Below are positions 33,693 to 42,495 of a DNA stretch of 64,000 nucleotides, in pieces (positions within the stretch are counted from its first letter, which is position 1; the number at the start of each line of letters is the position of its first letter). The notes beneath the pieces were generated by a model. It was not told where the DNA came from. It worked only from the letters and a program-made list of their open reading frames with translations, and did no database searches. This DNA comes from Rubrobacter xylanophilus (GTDB lineage Bacteria; Actinomycetota; Rubrobacteria; Rubrobacterales; Rubrobacteraceae): NCBI RefSeq assembly GCF_007164525.1, contig NZ_AP019791.1, positions 434,001-498,000 of the forward strand, given 5' to 3'. The position numbers and the translations under genes are program-made.

Positions 33693-34646
33693 GTGGCCCG
33701 GGTCCTGGTTACGGGAGCTGCGGGGTTTATCGGGTCGCATCTGGTGGATCGGCTTCTGGCCGGGGGCTGCGAGGTGGTGGGGGTGGACGCCTTCACCCGC
33801 TACTACCCGCGGGAGCAGAAGCTGCGCAATCTCTCCTCGGCGGTGGAGAGCGGTCGCTTCCGGCTGGTGGAGGGGGATCTTCTGGAGCTGGATCTCCCGC
33901 GGTTGCTGCGAGGGGTGGAGGCGGTGGCGCATCTCGCGGCGGAGCCCGGGGTCCGCCGCAGCTGGGGGGTGGGCTTCGAGGTCTATCTGCGGCGCAACGT
34001 CCTCGCCACCGAGCGGCTGCTGGAGGCGGTCTGGAGGGCCGGGGTGCCGCGCTTCGTCCTCGCTTCCTCCTCCTCGGTCTACGGGCCCGACGACGGCCGG
34101 CCGGTCGCCGAGGATCATCCCCTGCGGCCCGCCTCCCCCTACGGCCTCTCCAAGCTCTCCGCCGAGGAGCTCGTCCGCCTCTATGCGCGGGAGCGGGGGG
34201 TGCAGGGGGCTGTGCTCCGCTACTTCACCGTCTACGGCCCCCGGCAGCGGCCCGAGATGGCCCTCTCGCGGTTCATCGCGGCGGCGTATGCCGGGCGGCC
34301 GGTGGAGATCTTCGGCGACGGAGGGCAGGTCAGGGACATGACCTACGTCTCGGACGCGGTGGCGGCCACCGTGGCGGCGTTGGAGCGTGGAGTGGAGGGG
34401 ACGTACAACGTCGGCGGGGGGGTGCGGGTCTCCGTGCGGAGGATGCTGGAGGTCGTCCGGGAGGTGACGGGGCATCCCGTGGAGGCGGTCTACGGCCGGG
34501 TTGCGGCGGGGGACGTGCGCTCCACCTGGGCCGACTTCCGGAGGGCGGAGAGGGATCTCGGGTACCGGCCGCAGGTGGGGCTCGAGGAGGGGGTGGCCGC
34601 GCAGGCCGAGTGGGCTGTCCGGGAGGCCCTGGCGGCCACCGCCTGA
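33693..34646 (+). CDS. NAD-dependent sugar epimerase/dehydratase
   Basis: This 317-residue extended SDR has the NAD site VTGAAGFIGSHLVDRL, HLAAEPGVRRSW, catalytic Ser region LASSSSVYGP, YxxxK in SPYGLSKLSAEEL and FTVYGPRQRP. These are features of UDP-glucose or UDP-glucuronate 4-epimerases. The GTG follows AAGGAGG. It leads a five-gene cluster for a glycosylated surface product and probably makes its sugar nucleotide. Confidence 0.88.
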   Translation: MARVLVTGAAGFIGSHLVDRLLAGGCEVVGVDAFTRYYPREQKLRNLSSAVESGRFRLVEGDLLELDLPRLLRGVEAVAHLAAEPGVRRSWGVGFEVYLRRNVLATERLLEAVWRAGVPRFVLASSSSVYGPDDGRPVAEDHPLRPASPYGLSKLSAEELVRLYARERGVQGAVLRYFTVYGPRQRPEMALSRFIAAAYAGRPVEIFGDGGQVRDMTYVSDAVAATVAALERGVEGTYNVGGGVRVSVRRMLEVVREVTGHPVEAVYGRVAAGDVRSTWADFRRAERDLGYRPQVGLEEGVAAQAEWAVREALAATA

Positions 34647-34650
34647 GGTG

Positions 34651-36684
34651 ATGCTCCGGGCGCTGCTCCTCCTTTCGTGCCTGTATCTCCCCGGGGAGCT
34701 TCTGGGACGCCGGCTGTTGCGCAAGGGCGACGGGCTCGCGGAGGCGCTCCTGCTGCGGGCTTGCGCGGCCCTGGCGGTGGCCATCCCGGTTCTGGTCCTG
34801 CTCGCCGTCTCCGGGCTCTTCACCCGCGCCTTCGTCGGTGGAGCGCTCGCGGCGGGCGCCCTCTTGGCGGCTCTCCTCGTCCGGGGTACGGGGAGATGGC
34901 AGCGTCCCGGGAGGTGGGACGCGGCGGCGTTCGCGCTCGTCGCGGGGGCCTTCCTGCTGTACGCGCTGCCGGCCGAGTACGTCATCAACAGCCGCGATCC
35001 CGGCGTTTATACCCTCTTTGCCGCCCGGCTGGCCCGGACCGGGGAGCTGCTGCACCACGACCCGCTCGTCGGGGCGGTCTCGGCTTTCCACGAGTTCGTG
35101 GAGGGCCGGAAGTACCCCGGCTTCTTCATCCTCGGGGAGGATCTCATCGTTCCCCAGTTCTTCCCGGGCCCCTTCGCCCTGCTGGGTTTCGGGGGATTGC
35201 TCGCCGGGATCTGGGGGATTCTGTACGTGGTCCCCGTGGTGGGCGCCCTCTCCGTCGGGGTGGCCTACGCGCTGGGACGGGAGCTCTTCGGTGGATGGGC
35301 GGGGCTGCTCGGGGCGGCGCTCCTCGGAGCGAGCTACACCCAGATCTGGTGGTCCCGACACCCCTCCAGCGAGGTGATGGCCCAGTTCTTCGTGCTCGGC
35401 GGGCTCTGGCTCGCCGTCAGGTTCGTCCGCCGGCCGGAGCCCCTCACCGGCCTTCTCGCCGGGCTGCTCCTCGGCGGGGCGATGCTGGTGCGGGTCGACG
35501 GCTTTCTGGCCGCGGCGGCCCTGCCGGTGCTCTTCTCCTGGGACGTAGCGGCCCGTCGCCCGCTCCGGCCCTGGCTCTTTCCCGCGGTGCCGCTCGCCCT
35601 GTGCGGGGTGGCGGCGCTGCTGTACCTGAACACCGCGGGCGCGCGCTACCTGTACATCCTCTACGCCGAGCACGGCCTGCGGGAGGCACTCCGGGCCGCC
35701 CCGCTCGCCCTCGCAGGGACGGGGCTCCTGGTCGGGGGGCTCCTGTGGGTGCGCCACCGGTGGGGGCGGGGTCTCGAGGGATGGGCTGCGGCCCGCGGCG
35801 GACGGGTCGCGGTGGGGGTCGCGCTCGCGGTCGCCGGTGTCGCTCTCTGGGCGTACTTCGTCATGCCCGAGCCGTGGGAGAGCCTTCCGGAGAACCTGCG
35901 CGGCTTCGACGCCTACCGGAGCCAGGTGGTCGTCCGCATGGTGTGGTTCGTCACCCCGCCGGTGGCGGTGCTCGCGCTCGCCGGGCTTCTCCTCGCCGCC
36001 CGCCGACCGGAGCGGGGGCTCGCCGTCTTCACCGGGGCGGTTTTGGCCTTCGGCGTGCTCTACGTCGCGGTGCCCAACGTCGCCCCCGACCTGCCGTGGG
36101 CGACCCGTCGATTCGTCCCGGCGGTCTTCCCCGGCATCTGCCTGTTCGCCGGGTACGCCGTCTCGAAGGCGGGGGGGCTTGCCGCGCGCCGGGGCGGGCG
36201 GCGGGCCGGGGCCGCCGCGGGCGCTCTCCTCGCGGCGCTTGCGTTCGGTTGGACCGCTCACGTCTCCGCCCCCATCCTGACCTTCCAGGAGCTCGACGGG
36301 GCGGTGGGAGAGCTGGCGCGGGTGGAGCGCGAGATCCCGGAGGGAGCCCGGGTGGTGTACATGGAGATGCCTTCCGGTCACGACTGGACCGCCTCCACCT
36401 TCGAGTACCTGTACGGGCACCCGGTTCTGCCCTACGATCGGGTCCGGTTCATCCTCGAGGCCGACGAACTGGAGGAGGCCAGGCTCCTGCGTGATGCGGT
36501 CTACGTCACCACCGACGGCGGTCCCGCGCCGCTGGTCTCCGGGCTGCGCTTCGTGGAGGTGGGGCGGCAGAGGCTTGCCGTGCCCCGGCTGGTCCCCGTC
36601 GAGGGGCACGAGAGCCGGATGCGCAACCGGGTGGAGATCCTGCGCAAGGACTACCGGGTCTTCCGCATAGAGGAGGAGCGGTGA
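34651..36684 (+). CDS. Multi-pass GT-C type glycosyltransferase
   Basis: This 677-residue membrane protein has about twelve hydrophobic segments and a C-terminal extracytoplasmic domain of roughly 130 residues. An acidic loop after the second or third helix, INSRDPGVYTLFAARL, has the DxxxY layout of GT-C (ArnT/PMT/GT39-like) enzymes using lipid-linked sugars. The downstream loop includes WWSRHPSSEVMAQFF. The ATG follows the epimerase stop by four bases. Donor and acceptor are unknown. Confidence 0.78.
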   Translation: MLRALLLLSCLYLPGELLGRRLLRKGDGLAEALLLRACAALAVAIPVLVLLAVSGLFTRAFVGGALAAGALLAALLVRGTGRWQRPGRWDAAAFALVAGAFLLYALPAEYVINSRDPGVYTLFAARLARTGELLHHDPLVGAVSAFHEFVEGRKYPGFFILGEDLIVPQFFPGPFALLGFGGLLAGIWGILYVVPVVGALSVGVAYALGRELFGGWAGLLGAALLGASYTQIWWSRHPSSEVMAQFFVLGGLWLAVRFVRRPEPLTGLLAGLLLGGAMLVRVDGFLAAAALPVLFSWDVAARRPLRPWLFPAVPLALCGVAALLYLNTAGARYLYILYAEHGLREALRAAPLALAGTGLLVGGLLWVRHRWGRGLEGWAAARGGRVAVGVALAVAGVALWAYFVMPEPWESLPENLRGFDAYRSQVVVRMVWFVTPPVAVLALAGLLLAARRPERGLAVFTGAVLAFGVLYVAVPNVAPDLPWATRRFVPAVFPGICLFAGYAVSKAGGLAARRGGRRAGAAAGALLAALAFGWTAHVSAPILTFQELDGAVGELARVEREIPEGARVVYMEMPSGHDWTASTFEYLYGHPVLPYDRVRFILEADELEEARLLRDAVYVTTDGGPAPLVSGLRFVEVGRQRLAVPRLVPVEGHESRMRNRVEILRKDYRVFRIEEER

Positions 36685-37619
36685 AGCTCCTCAGGGCGCT
36701 CCTCGTTCCGGCGGGTCTCCTGGCGCTGCTCGGTTTGGCGCTCGCGCTCCGGCCCGAGGGGCTGCGCGAGGCCGCGCTCTACGCCGCCCGGAACCCCGCG
36801 GGGCTGCTCGCGGCGCTTGCCGCCTACACCGCGGCCTTCGGCCTCAGGGCGCTGGCCTGGCGCCCGCTCGTCCCGGACGGGGTGAGGACCTTCCGGCTCT
36901 TCTCGCTCCTCATGGCCGCTCTGTTCCTCAACCACGCCACCCCGGCCAAGGCGGGAGACCTGGCCCGGGTGTACGGTTTGGTGCGGACCGGGATGGGATG
37001 GACGGGGGCGGCGGCGAGCGTGGCGCTGGCCCGGCTGGCCGACCTCGCCGGGCTCCTGGTCGTCCTGGGGTGCTTCTGGCCGTTCGCCGGAGGGACCCGG
37101 TGGGATCTGCTCGCGGTGCCGGCGGCGGTCGCGGCCCTCGCTACTCTCGCCATTCTCGTCTTCTCCCGCTCGCGGCGGCTTCCCCTTCCGGGACCGCTCG
37201 CCGCGGCGCGACGGTCCCTGCAGGAAGTCCGGCCGCGTGCGCTCTTGACGGTGACGGGACTCGCCGCGCTGGCCTGGGTGCTCGAGGCCGGAATCCTCGT
37301 CTACGTCCTCCGGGCGCTGGGTGTCGAGGTCTCCCTGGCGGGAGCGGTGGCGGCGACCTGCTTCGCGGTGCTCGCCACCGCCGTCCCGCTCGCCCCCGGA
37401 GGGCTCGGGACCTACGAGGCCGGGATGGTGCTCGTGCTCGCCGGGCTCGGGGTTCCTGCGGGGACGGCCTTCGCCGCCGCCGCCGTGAGCCATGCGCTGA
37501 AGTACCTGTACGCCCTCGGGGCGGCCCCGTTCGCCGCCGCTGAGGGGGCCGCGTCCCTCCGTGAGCGGTCGAAAGATGGAAGGAGGACCGGAGCCGATGA
37601 AGCCCGCGTCGAGGTTTGA
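36681..37619 (+). CDS. Flippase-like membrane protein (UPF0104 / LPG-synthase TM domain)
   Basis: This 312-residue protein has about eight membrane segments and the family signatures LNHATPAKAGDLARVYGL and PGGLGTYEAGMVLVLAGLGV. Members are linked to lipid-linked sugar translocation or glycolipid synthesis (AglD-like, MprF N-terminal domain). It overlaps the glycosyltransferase gene by four bases. A basic, polar tail of about 20 residues overlaps the start of the next gene. Confidence 0.82.
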   Translation: MKLLRALLVPAGLLALLGLALALRPEGLREAALYAARNPAGLLAALAAYTAAFGLRALAWRPLVPDGVRTFRLFSLLMAALFLNHATPAKAGDLARVYGLVRTGMGWTGAAASVALARLADLAGLLVVLGCFWPFAGGTRWDLLAVPAAVAALATLAILVFSRSRRLPLPGPLAAARRSLQEVRPRALLTVTGLAALAWVLEAGILVYVLRALGVEVSLAGAVAATCFAVLATAVPLAPGGLGTYEAGMVLVLAGLGVPAGTAFAAAAVSHALKYLYALGAAPFAAAEGAASLRERSKDGRRTGADEARVEV

Positions 37620-39033
37620 GATAGTGGCCGCCCGGTTGTGGAACGTCCTCAACGAGGGCAAGTCCTTCCATCCCGTCTTCGTGCTCGGGACCTTTCTGCT
37701 GGCTCACCTCACGGAGCTCGCCGAGGTCGGCTTCTGGGGACGGGCGCTGCCGGCTCTGGCGCTCGCCGCGCCGCTCGTCGGCCTGTTCGTCCTCTACGAC
37801 TTCCCCCTGCGGCTGCGGTGGGCGCTTTGGGCCTACCTGGCGGCCTTCGCGGTCCTCTTTTGGTTCGTGGATCTCCCGGTGGCCGCGCTCGCGCTCGGGC
37901 TCTACCTCTTCTTCACCGTTTTCTTCTGGGGCACGCTCTACTACCACCTGCGCACGGGCGCTCCGTGGACCAACTTCCTCCGCTTCTGGCGGCTGGTGCT
38001 GGAGAACCCCGACTCCACGAGCGGCAACTTCCTCGAGCAGGTGCCCAAGGCGCTGCTCGCGCTCTTCGTGCTCGAGTATCTGGTCGCCGAGCCGCTCGGA
38101 GCCGGGAGGGCCGCGGCGGTGCTCGGGTTCACCGCTGCGATCGGTGTGGCCAGCCATCTCGTGCACCGGCGCTTCTTCGACTGGAAGCCGGCCTACCCGG
38201 AGGGACCCACGCGGGAGGTCAACCGGGGCGAGCCGCTCGCGCGGCGGGTGATCGTGGTGGTCATCGACGGCTGCCGGCTGGACAGGTTCCGGGAGGCGAA
38301 GAAGCCGTACATCGAGCGGATGATGCGCCGGGGCGCCGTCTACGAGACGGTCGAGACCGTCTACCCGGCGCGGACGGTGGTCTGCTTCTCCTCCATGCTC
38401 ACCGGGGTTCCCCCGGAGCGGCACGGGATCACCTCCAACCTGGTACTCAGGCTGGGCCTGAAGGTCGAGAGCGTCTTCGACGCGCTGCGGCGGGCCGGGA
38501 AGAGCGGCCGGCTGGTCGGGATAGCCCACCTCATAGACGCCTTCGGGGACGACGTGGCGAGCGTCACCAGCGTGGCCCACAACGACGAGATCGACCGGAA
38601 CCTCATCGCCGCGGCGAAGCGGGAGCTCGACGAGAAGGACCCGGACCTGCTGGTCCTGCAGCTGCTCGCGGTGGATCAGAACGGGCATGTGCGCGGCACC
38701 TACTACCCGGAGTACGTGGAGCGGATCGAGATAACCGACCGGCTCGTCGAGGACTTCATGCGGTGGTGCGAGGAGCGGGGGTATCTGGAGGACGCGGCGG
38801 TGATCCTGATGGCCGACCACGGTCAGGGACGCGGCATCGGGGCCCACGGCCACCTCTCGGAGGGGGAGCGCTTCGTGCCGTTCGCGATGTGGGGCAGCGG
38901 CGTCCGGGAGGGGGTGGTCGTGCGGGAGCCCCGCTCCATCCTGGACCTCGCCCCCACCATCTGCTACCTGCTCGGGGTGGAGCCCCCCTCGGGCTCCTCG
39001 GGGCGGGTGCTGGGGGAGGCGCTGCTGCGGTGA
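37597..39033 (+). CDS. Membrane-anchored phosphodiesterase / alkaline-phosphatase-superfamily protein
   Basis: This 478-residue protein has an N-terminal part with four or five hydrophobic segments (residues 20-190) and a C-terminal type I phosphodiesterase/nucleotide pyrophosphatase domain. The domain shows VIVVVIDGCRLDRF (first metal Asp), a nucleophile region TVYPARTVVCFSSMLTG, PPERHGITSN, QLLAVDQNGHVRG, and the second metal motif MADHGQGRGIGAHGHLSEG. The ATG at 37597 follows AAGGAGG. A role in trimming or transferring phospho-groups on a surface glycan or lipid is inference. Confidence 0.82.
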   Translation: MKPASRFEIVAARLWNVLNEGKSFHPVFVLGTFLLAHLTELAEVGFWGRALPALALAAPLVGLFVLYDFPLRLRWALWAYLAAFAVLFWFVDLPVAALALGLYLFFTVFFWGTLYYHLRTGAPWTNFLRFWRLVLENPDSTSGNFLEQVPKALLALFVLEYLVAEPLGAGRAAAVLGFTAAIGVASHLVHRRFFDWKPAYPEGPTREVNRGEPLARRVIVVVIDGCRLDRFREAKKPYIERMMRRGAVYETVETVYPARTVVCFSSMLTGVPPERHGITSNLVLRLGLKVESVFDALRRAGKSGRLVGIAHLIDAFGDDVASVTSVAHNDEIDRNLIAAAKRELDEKDPDLLVLQLLAVDQNGHVRGTYYPEYVERIEITDRLVEDFMRWCEERGYLEDAAVILMADHGQGRGIGAHGHLSEGERFVPFAMWGSGVREGVVVREPRSILDLAPTICYLLGVEPPSGSSGRVLGEALLR

Positions 39034-39716
39034 GGCTGGTGGCGGTCCTGATCCCGGCGCACGACGAGGAGGCGACCCTCGGGGAGCTGCTGGCGCGGGT
39101 GGGGAGGGTCCGGGTGCCGGGCTGCCGGCTGCTGCCGCTGGTGGTCGACGACGGATCCGGGGACGGGACGGCGCGGGTGGCCCGCGAGGGGGGCGCCATG
39201 GTCGTCCGGCACCCCGGAAATCGGGGGCTCGGGGCCGCGGTGCGCACCGGATTGCGGGCCGCCGTGCGCGTCGGGGCCGACGCCGTGGCCTATCTGGACG
39301 CCGACCTGGAGTACTTCCCGGAGGACATCCCGGCGCTCCTCGAGCCGGTGCTCTCGGGCCGGGCGGACTACGTTCTGGGGAGCCGCTTCCGGGGCGGCGG
39401 GGCCCGGCGCATGAGGCCGCACCGGCTGGCGGGGAATTTGCTGTTCACCGCGCTGCTCGCCGCGCTCGCCCGGCGCCTCATCACCGACGGGCAGACGGGA
39501 ATGCGGGCCTTCTCGCGGGAGGCCGCCGCGCGGGCGGAGATCGTCCACGACTACAATTACGCCCAGGTCCTGACCCTGGACCTGCTCCGCAAGGGTTTCC
39601 GGATGGAGGAGGTCCCCGTCCGCTACCGGCCCCGGCGCCACGGTGAGTCGTTCATCGGGTGGCGGTACCCGCTGAAGGTGCTGCCGGCGATCTGGCGGGA
39701 GCTGCGCAGCCCCTAG
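39030..39716 (+). CDS. Family 2 glycosyltransferase (polyprenyl-phosphate sugar transferase-like)
   Basis: This 228-residue cytoplasmic GT-A enzyme resembles dolichol-phosphate mannosyltransferases. It has LIPAHDEEATLGELLARV, VVDDGSGDGTARVA, the DxD-type motif AYLDADLEYFPEDIPAL, GSRFRGGG and TDGQTGMRAFSREA. No membrane tail is seen. It would charge a lipid carrier with the sugar used by the GT-C enzyme. The GTG start overlaps the preceding stop; its own TAG lies inside a CTAG shared with the convergent gene. Confidence 0.87.
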   Translation: MRLVAVLIPAHDEEATLGELLARVGRVRVPGCRLLPLVVDDGSGDGTARVAREGGAMVVRHPGNRGLGAAVRTGLRAAVRVGADAVAYLDADLEYFPEDIPALLEPVLSGRADYVLGSRFRGGGARRMRPHRLAGNLLFTALLAALARRLITDGQTGMRAFSREAAARAEIVHDYNYAQVLTLDLLRKGFRMEEVPVRYRPRRHGESFIGWRYPLKVLPAIWRELRSP

Positions 39717-40762
39717 GGGAGTAGCCGGCGGACGACCTCGTCCGTGAACTCTTCCGTGCCCGCCTCTCCCCCGAGGTCCCGGGTTTTTACACCCTCCGCG
39801 AGGGTCTCCTCCAGCGCTACGAGTACCCGGGCGGCGGCCGCTTCGTGACCCAGATGTTCCAGCATCAGCGAGGCCGCCCAGATCGCACCGGAGGGGTTCG
39901 CCACCCCTTTGCCCGCGATGTCCGGGGCGCTGCCGTGTATGGGCTCGAAGAGCGAGGGATGCTCGCCCGTGGGGTTCAAATTGGCCGAGGGGGCTATCCC
40001 GATGGCCCCGCACGCGGCGGCGGTTATCTCCGAGAGGATGTCCCCGAGGAGGTTGGAGCCCACGACCACGTCGAAGGCTTCCGGGGCGAGCACGAGGCGG
40101 GCGGCCAGCGCGTCGGCGTGCATGAGGCTCGCCTCCACCTCCGGGAACTCCTCGCCGACCTCCCGGAAGATCTCGTCGAAGAACGGCATGGTTATGCTGA
40201 TCCCGTTGGACTTCGTGGCCCCGGTGAGCAAACCCCGCCGCTTCTTTGCCTCCTCGTAGGCGTAGCGGACGATCCGCTCCACCCCGCGCCGGGTGAAGAC
40301 GGTCTCCTGTACGGCTATCTCGTGCGGCGTCCCCCGGTGGAGCCTCCCCCCGGCGTCGGAGTACTCGCCCTCGGTGTTCTCCCGCACCACCACCAGGTCG
40401 AGTTTCCCGGGCTCGGCGAGCGGGCTCTGGACCCCGCGCAACAGCCGCACCGGCCGCAGGTTTACGTACTGGTCGAAGCCGCGCCGGATGGGCAGCAGCA
40501 GACCCCACAGCGAGACGTGATCCGGCACCGACGGCCAGCCCACCGCCCCCAGGTAGAGGGCGTCGAAGCCGGAGAGGGTCTCCAGGGCGTCCTTGGGCAT
40601 CATGCGCCCCTGCTCAAGATAGTACTCGCATCCCCAGGGGAACCGCTCGAACTCCAGCTCTAACGAGGGCTCCGGCCGGACGGCGACCTCGAGCACCCGG
40701 ATGCCCGCCTCGACCACCTCGGGACCTATGCCGTCCCCCCCGATCACCGCTATCCTGGCCAC
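39713..40762 (-). CDS. D-malate/tartrate dehydrogenase (isocitrate dehydrogenase fold)
   Basis: This 349-residue enzyme oxidatively decarboxylates beta-hydroxy acids with NAD. The subfamily is read from [38 protein letters not shown] and [18 protein letters not shown], which are typical of tartrate dehydrogenase and DmlA rather than Leu[13 protein letters not shown], the metal region [19 protein letters not shown] and [14 protein letters not shown] are present. The GTG at 40762 lies six bases after TACGAT (40774-40769), so the mRNA is probably leaderless. Confidence 0.88.
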   Translation of the reverse strand: MARIAVIGGDGIGPEVVEAGIRVLEVAVRPEPSLELEFERFPWGCEYYLEQGRMMPKDALETLSGFDALYLGAVGWPSVPDHVSLWGLLLPIRRGFDQYVNLRPVRLLRGVQSPLAEPGKLDLVVVRENTEGEYSDAGGRLHRGTPHEIAVQETVFTRRGVERIVRYAYEEAKKRRGLLTGATKSNGISITMPFFDEIFREVGEEFPEVEASLMHADALAARLVLAPEAFDVVVGSNLLGDILSEITAAACGAIGIAPSANLNPTGEHPSLFEPIHGSAPDIAGKGVANPSGAIWAASLMLEHLGHEAAAARVLVALEETLAEGVKTRDLGGEAGTEEFTDEVVRRLLP

Positions 40763-40791
40763 AACACTATCGTAGCAATTCCGCCGCTGCA

Positions 40792-40814
40792 CGGACAGAG
40801 ACGTGCTCTGTCCG
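40792..40814. promoter_or_regulatory. Perfect palindrome between divergent genes
   Basis: CGGACAGAG-N5-CTCTGTCCG is a 9-bp perfect inverted repeat in the 75-base gap between the D-malate/tartrate dehydrogenase (minus) and the PPOX protein (plus). It covers the expected -35 position of the minus-strand promoter. A transcription-factor operator is the best reading; a leader hairpin of the plus-strand gene is the alternative. Confidence 0.55.
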
Positions 40815-40837
40815 GGGGAGCGGAAGAGAGGAGTGAG

Positions 40838-41269
40838 ATGGGCATGCGCAGGATGTCTGCCGAGGAACTGAGAGGGTTTCTCCTCACCGGGACCCGCACC
40901 GCGAAGCTGTCCACCGTGAGGCCCGACGGGCGGCCGCACGTGGCCCCGGTGTGGTTCGTGCTGGACGGGGAGGATGTCGTCTTCACCACCCACGAGAGCA
41001 CGGTCAAGGCCCGCAACATGCGCCAGAACCCCCGGGTGAGCCTGTGCGTGGACGACGAGCGGCCGCCCTACGCCTTCGTGCTGGTGGAGGGCACGGCGCG
41101 CCTCTTTGCCGGGGCTCCGGACCTCTTGGAGTGGACGACGCGCATCGGGGGCCGGTACATGGGGCCAGAGAGGGCGGAGGAGTACGGCCGCAGGAACGCC
41201 GTCCCCGGGGAGCTGTTGGTTCGGGTGAAGCCCGAGAGGATCATAGCCCGCGCGGGCGTCGCGGAGTAG
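40838..41269 (+). CDS. PPOX-class flavin/F420-dependent oxidoreductase
   Basis: This 143-residue split-barrel protein resembles actinobacterial F420-dependent PPOX proteins: LTGTRTAKLSTVRPDGRPHV, PVWFVLDGEDVVFTTHESTV, KARNMRQNPRVSLCVDD and VRVKPERIIARAG. It has no cysteine motif or membrane segment. The ATG follows GAGGAGTGAG. The cofactor (F420, FMN or heme) and substrate cannot be told from sequence. The pcm gene follows closely. Confidence 0.82.
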   Translation: MGMRRMSAEELRGFLLTGTRTAKLSTVRPDGRPHVAPVWFVLDGEDVVFTTHESTVKARNMRQNPRVSLCVDDERPPYAFVLVEGTARLFAGAPDLLEWTTRIGGRYMGPERAEEYGRRNAVPGELLVRVKPERIIARAGVAE

Positions 41270-41273
41270 CCTG

Positions 41274-41918
41274 GTGCCAGGCTCTCCGGAAGACCTGGTC
41301 CGGGCCGCCGCTGCCTGCGGGGTCGGGGACCGGCGGGTCCTGGAGGCGCTGCGCCGGATCCCGCGGGAGCTCTTCGTCCCGCCGGAGCACGCCGGGGAGG
41401 CGTACCTGGACCGGCCTCTCCCGATACCTCACGGGCAGGTGACGACCCAGCCCTCGCTGGTGGTGCGGATGGTGGAGGCCCTGGGCCTCGAAGGCGGGGA
41501 GAAGGTTCTGGAGGTGGGCACGGGCTACGGCTTCCAGACGGCGCTTCTGGCCTTGCTCTGCGCTTTCGTCTGTAGCGTCGAGCGGTATCCGGACGTGGCG
41601 GAGACGGCCCGGAGGAACCTCTCCCGCTGCGGCATCTCCAACGTCCGCGTGGTGGTCGGCGACGGCACGCGGGGCCTCCCCGAAGAGGCCCCCTTCGACG
41701 CCATCCTGGTCTCGGCGGCCTTCCCCCGGGTTCCGGAGCCCCTCGCCTCCCAGCTCGCCCCTGGCGGGCGGCTGGTCCAGCCGGTGGGCCCGGGCGGTGC
41801 CGAGGAGGTGGTGCTCTTCGGGAAGAGCCGGGACGGGGAGCTGGTGCGCCGCGCCGGGATCGCGGACGCGCGCTTCGTGCGGCTCTATGGGGACTACGGG
41901 TTCGAGCCCCCGCCCTGA
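41274..41918 (+). CDS. pcm: Protein-L-isoaspartate O-methyltransferase
   Basis: This 214-residue repair enzyme methylates isoaspartyl residues in aged proteins. It has VLEALRRIPRELFVPPEH, the family motif PIPHGQVTTQPSLVVRM, SAM motif I VLEVGTGYGFQTALLA, motif post-I VERYPDVAE, DAILVSAAFPRVPEPL and LAPGGRLVQPVG. The GTG starts four bases after the PPOX stop. The 3' end overlaps the convergent hemerythrin gene by 25 bases. Confidence 0.92.
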   Translation: MPGSPEDLVRAAAACGVGDRRVLEALRRIPRELFVPPEHAGEAYLDRPLPIPHGQVTTQPSLVVRMVEALGLEGGEKVLEVGTGYGFQTALLALLCAFVCSVERYPDVAETARRNLSRCGISNVRVVVGDGTRGLPEEAPFDAILVSAAFPRVPEPLASQLAPGGRLVQPVGPGGAEEVVLFGKSRDGELVRRAGIADARFVRLYGDYGFEPPP

Positions 41919-42373
41919 TCTACGCTAAACGCCGCAATCCTGCGCCTTAACTCTGCAAGGGTCTCCTCCGACAGGGAACGCTCGAGCATCGGGAAGACCC
42001 GTCGCTCCTCGAGCCGGATGTGGTCCTCGAGCAGCCTTCCGGCCTCCCTTAGGGTCTCCGGGCGTACGTTCCCTGCGGCAGCCTCCTCCTCGAGCCGCCG
42101 GACGAGCCGCCTGATCTCCACATGCTCGCCGAGCATGCGCCGGATGTCCGGTTCCTGCGGCGACACGCCGGCCGCCTCCGCCACCGGCAGCAGAACCCGC
42201 TCCTCCTTCTCGAAGTGCTCCTCCGTCTCCTCCCGGAAAAAGCGCTCGAAGGCCCGCGCAACCTCCCCGAGCTCCCCGCCCTCCCCCGCAGCAGCCCTCC
42301 TGAGCCTGAGGGCGTGCACCAGCCCCCGATGGTGGTCGTCCGAGAACTCCCTCAACGCCGGGTGACGCTTCAC
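41894..42373 (-). CDS. Hemerythrin HHE-domain protein
   Basis: This 159-residue four-helix protein carries a likely di-iron site: histidines in FSDDHHRGLVHALRL, HFEKEERVLLP, LGEHVEIRRLVRRL and LLEDHIRLEERRVFPML. These give the HHE pattern in each helix. Such proteins bind O2, NO or iron. I set the start at the GTG at 42373 after AAGGGAGG. It is divergent from the methyltransferase gene, with a weak copy of the shared palindrome between them. Confidence 0.87.
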   Translation of the reverse strand: MKRHPALREFSDDHHRGLVHALRLRRAAAGEGGELGEVARAFERFFREETEEHFEKEERVLLPVAEAAGVSPQEPDIRRMLGEHVEIRRLVRRLEEEAAAGNVRPETLREAGRLLEDHIRLEERRVFPMLERSLSEETLAELRRRIAAFSVDQGGGSNP

Positions 42374-42453
42374 GATGCCTCCCTTCGCTCTCTCCGCCCC
42401 GTGATCCCGGTCATCCCCAGCTTGCCCGCGCGATGGCGGCATGCGAACATACT

Positions 42454-42470
42454 AATACATTTAGTGTAGC
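42454..42470 (+). promoter_or_regulatory. Weak copy of the shared ATTAC-N7-GTAAT palindrome
   Basis: AATAC-ATTTAGT-GTAGC matches seven of ten arm positions of the palindrome found upstream of four or five other genes between 43364 and 53025. It ends 25 bases before the methyltransferase ATG at 42496. The same stretch also contains ACTAA-N5-TTAGT (42451-42465). It is the least certain member of the set. Confidence 0.35.
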
Positions 42471-42495
42471 AGTTATTCTACGGGGAGGTCGGCTG

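Noticed and set aside
37638-39716. 692-codon plus-strand frame through the phosphodiesterase gene
   Set aside because: Only its last 228 codons (from the GTG at 39030) are a real gene; the rest is an Arg/Gly/Ala-rich shadow of the phosphodiesterase.
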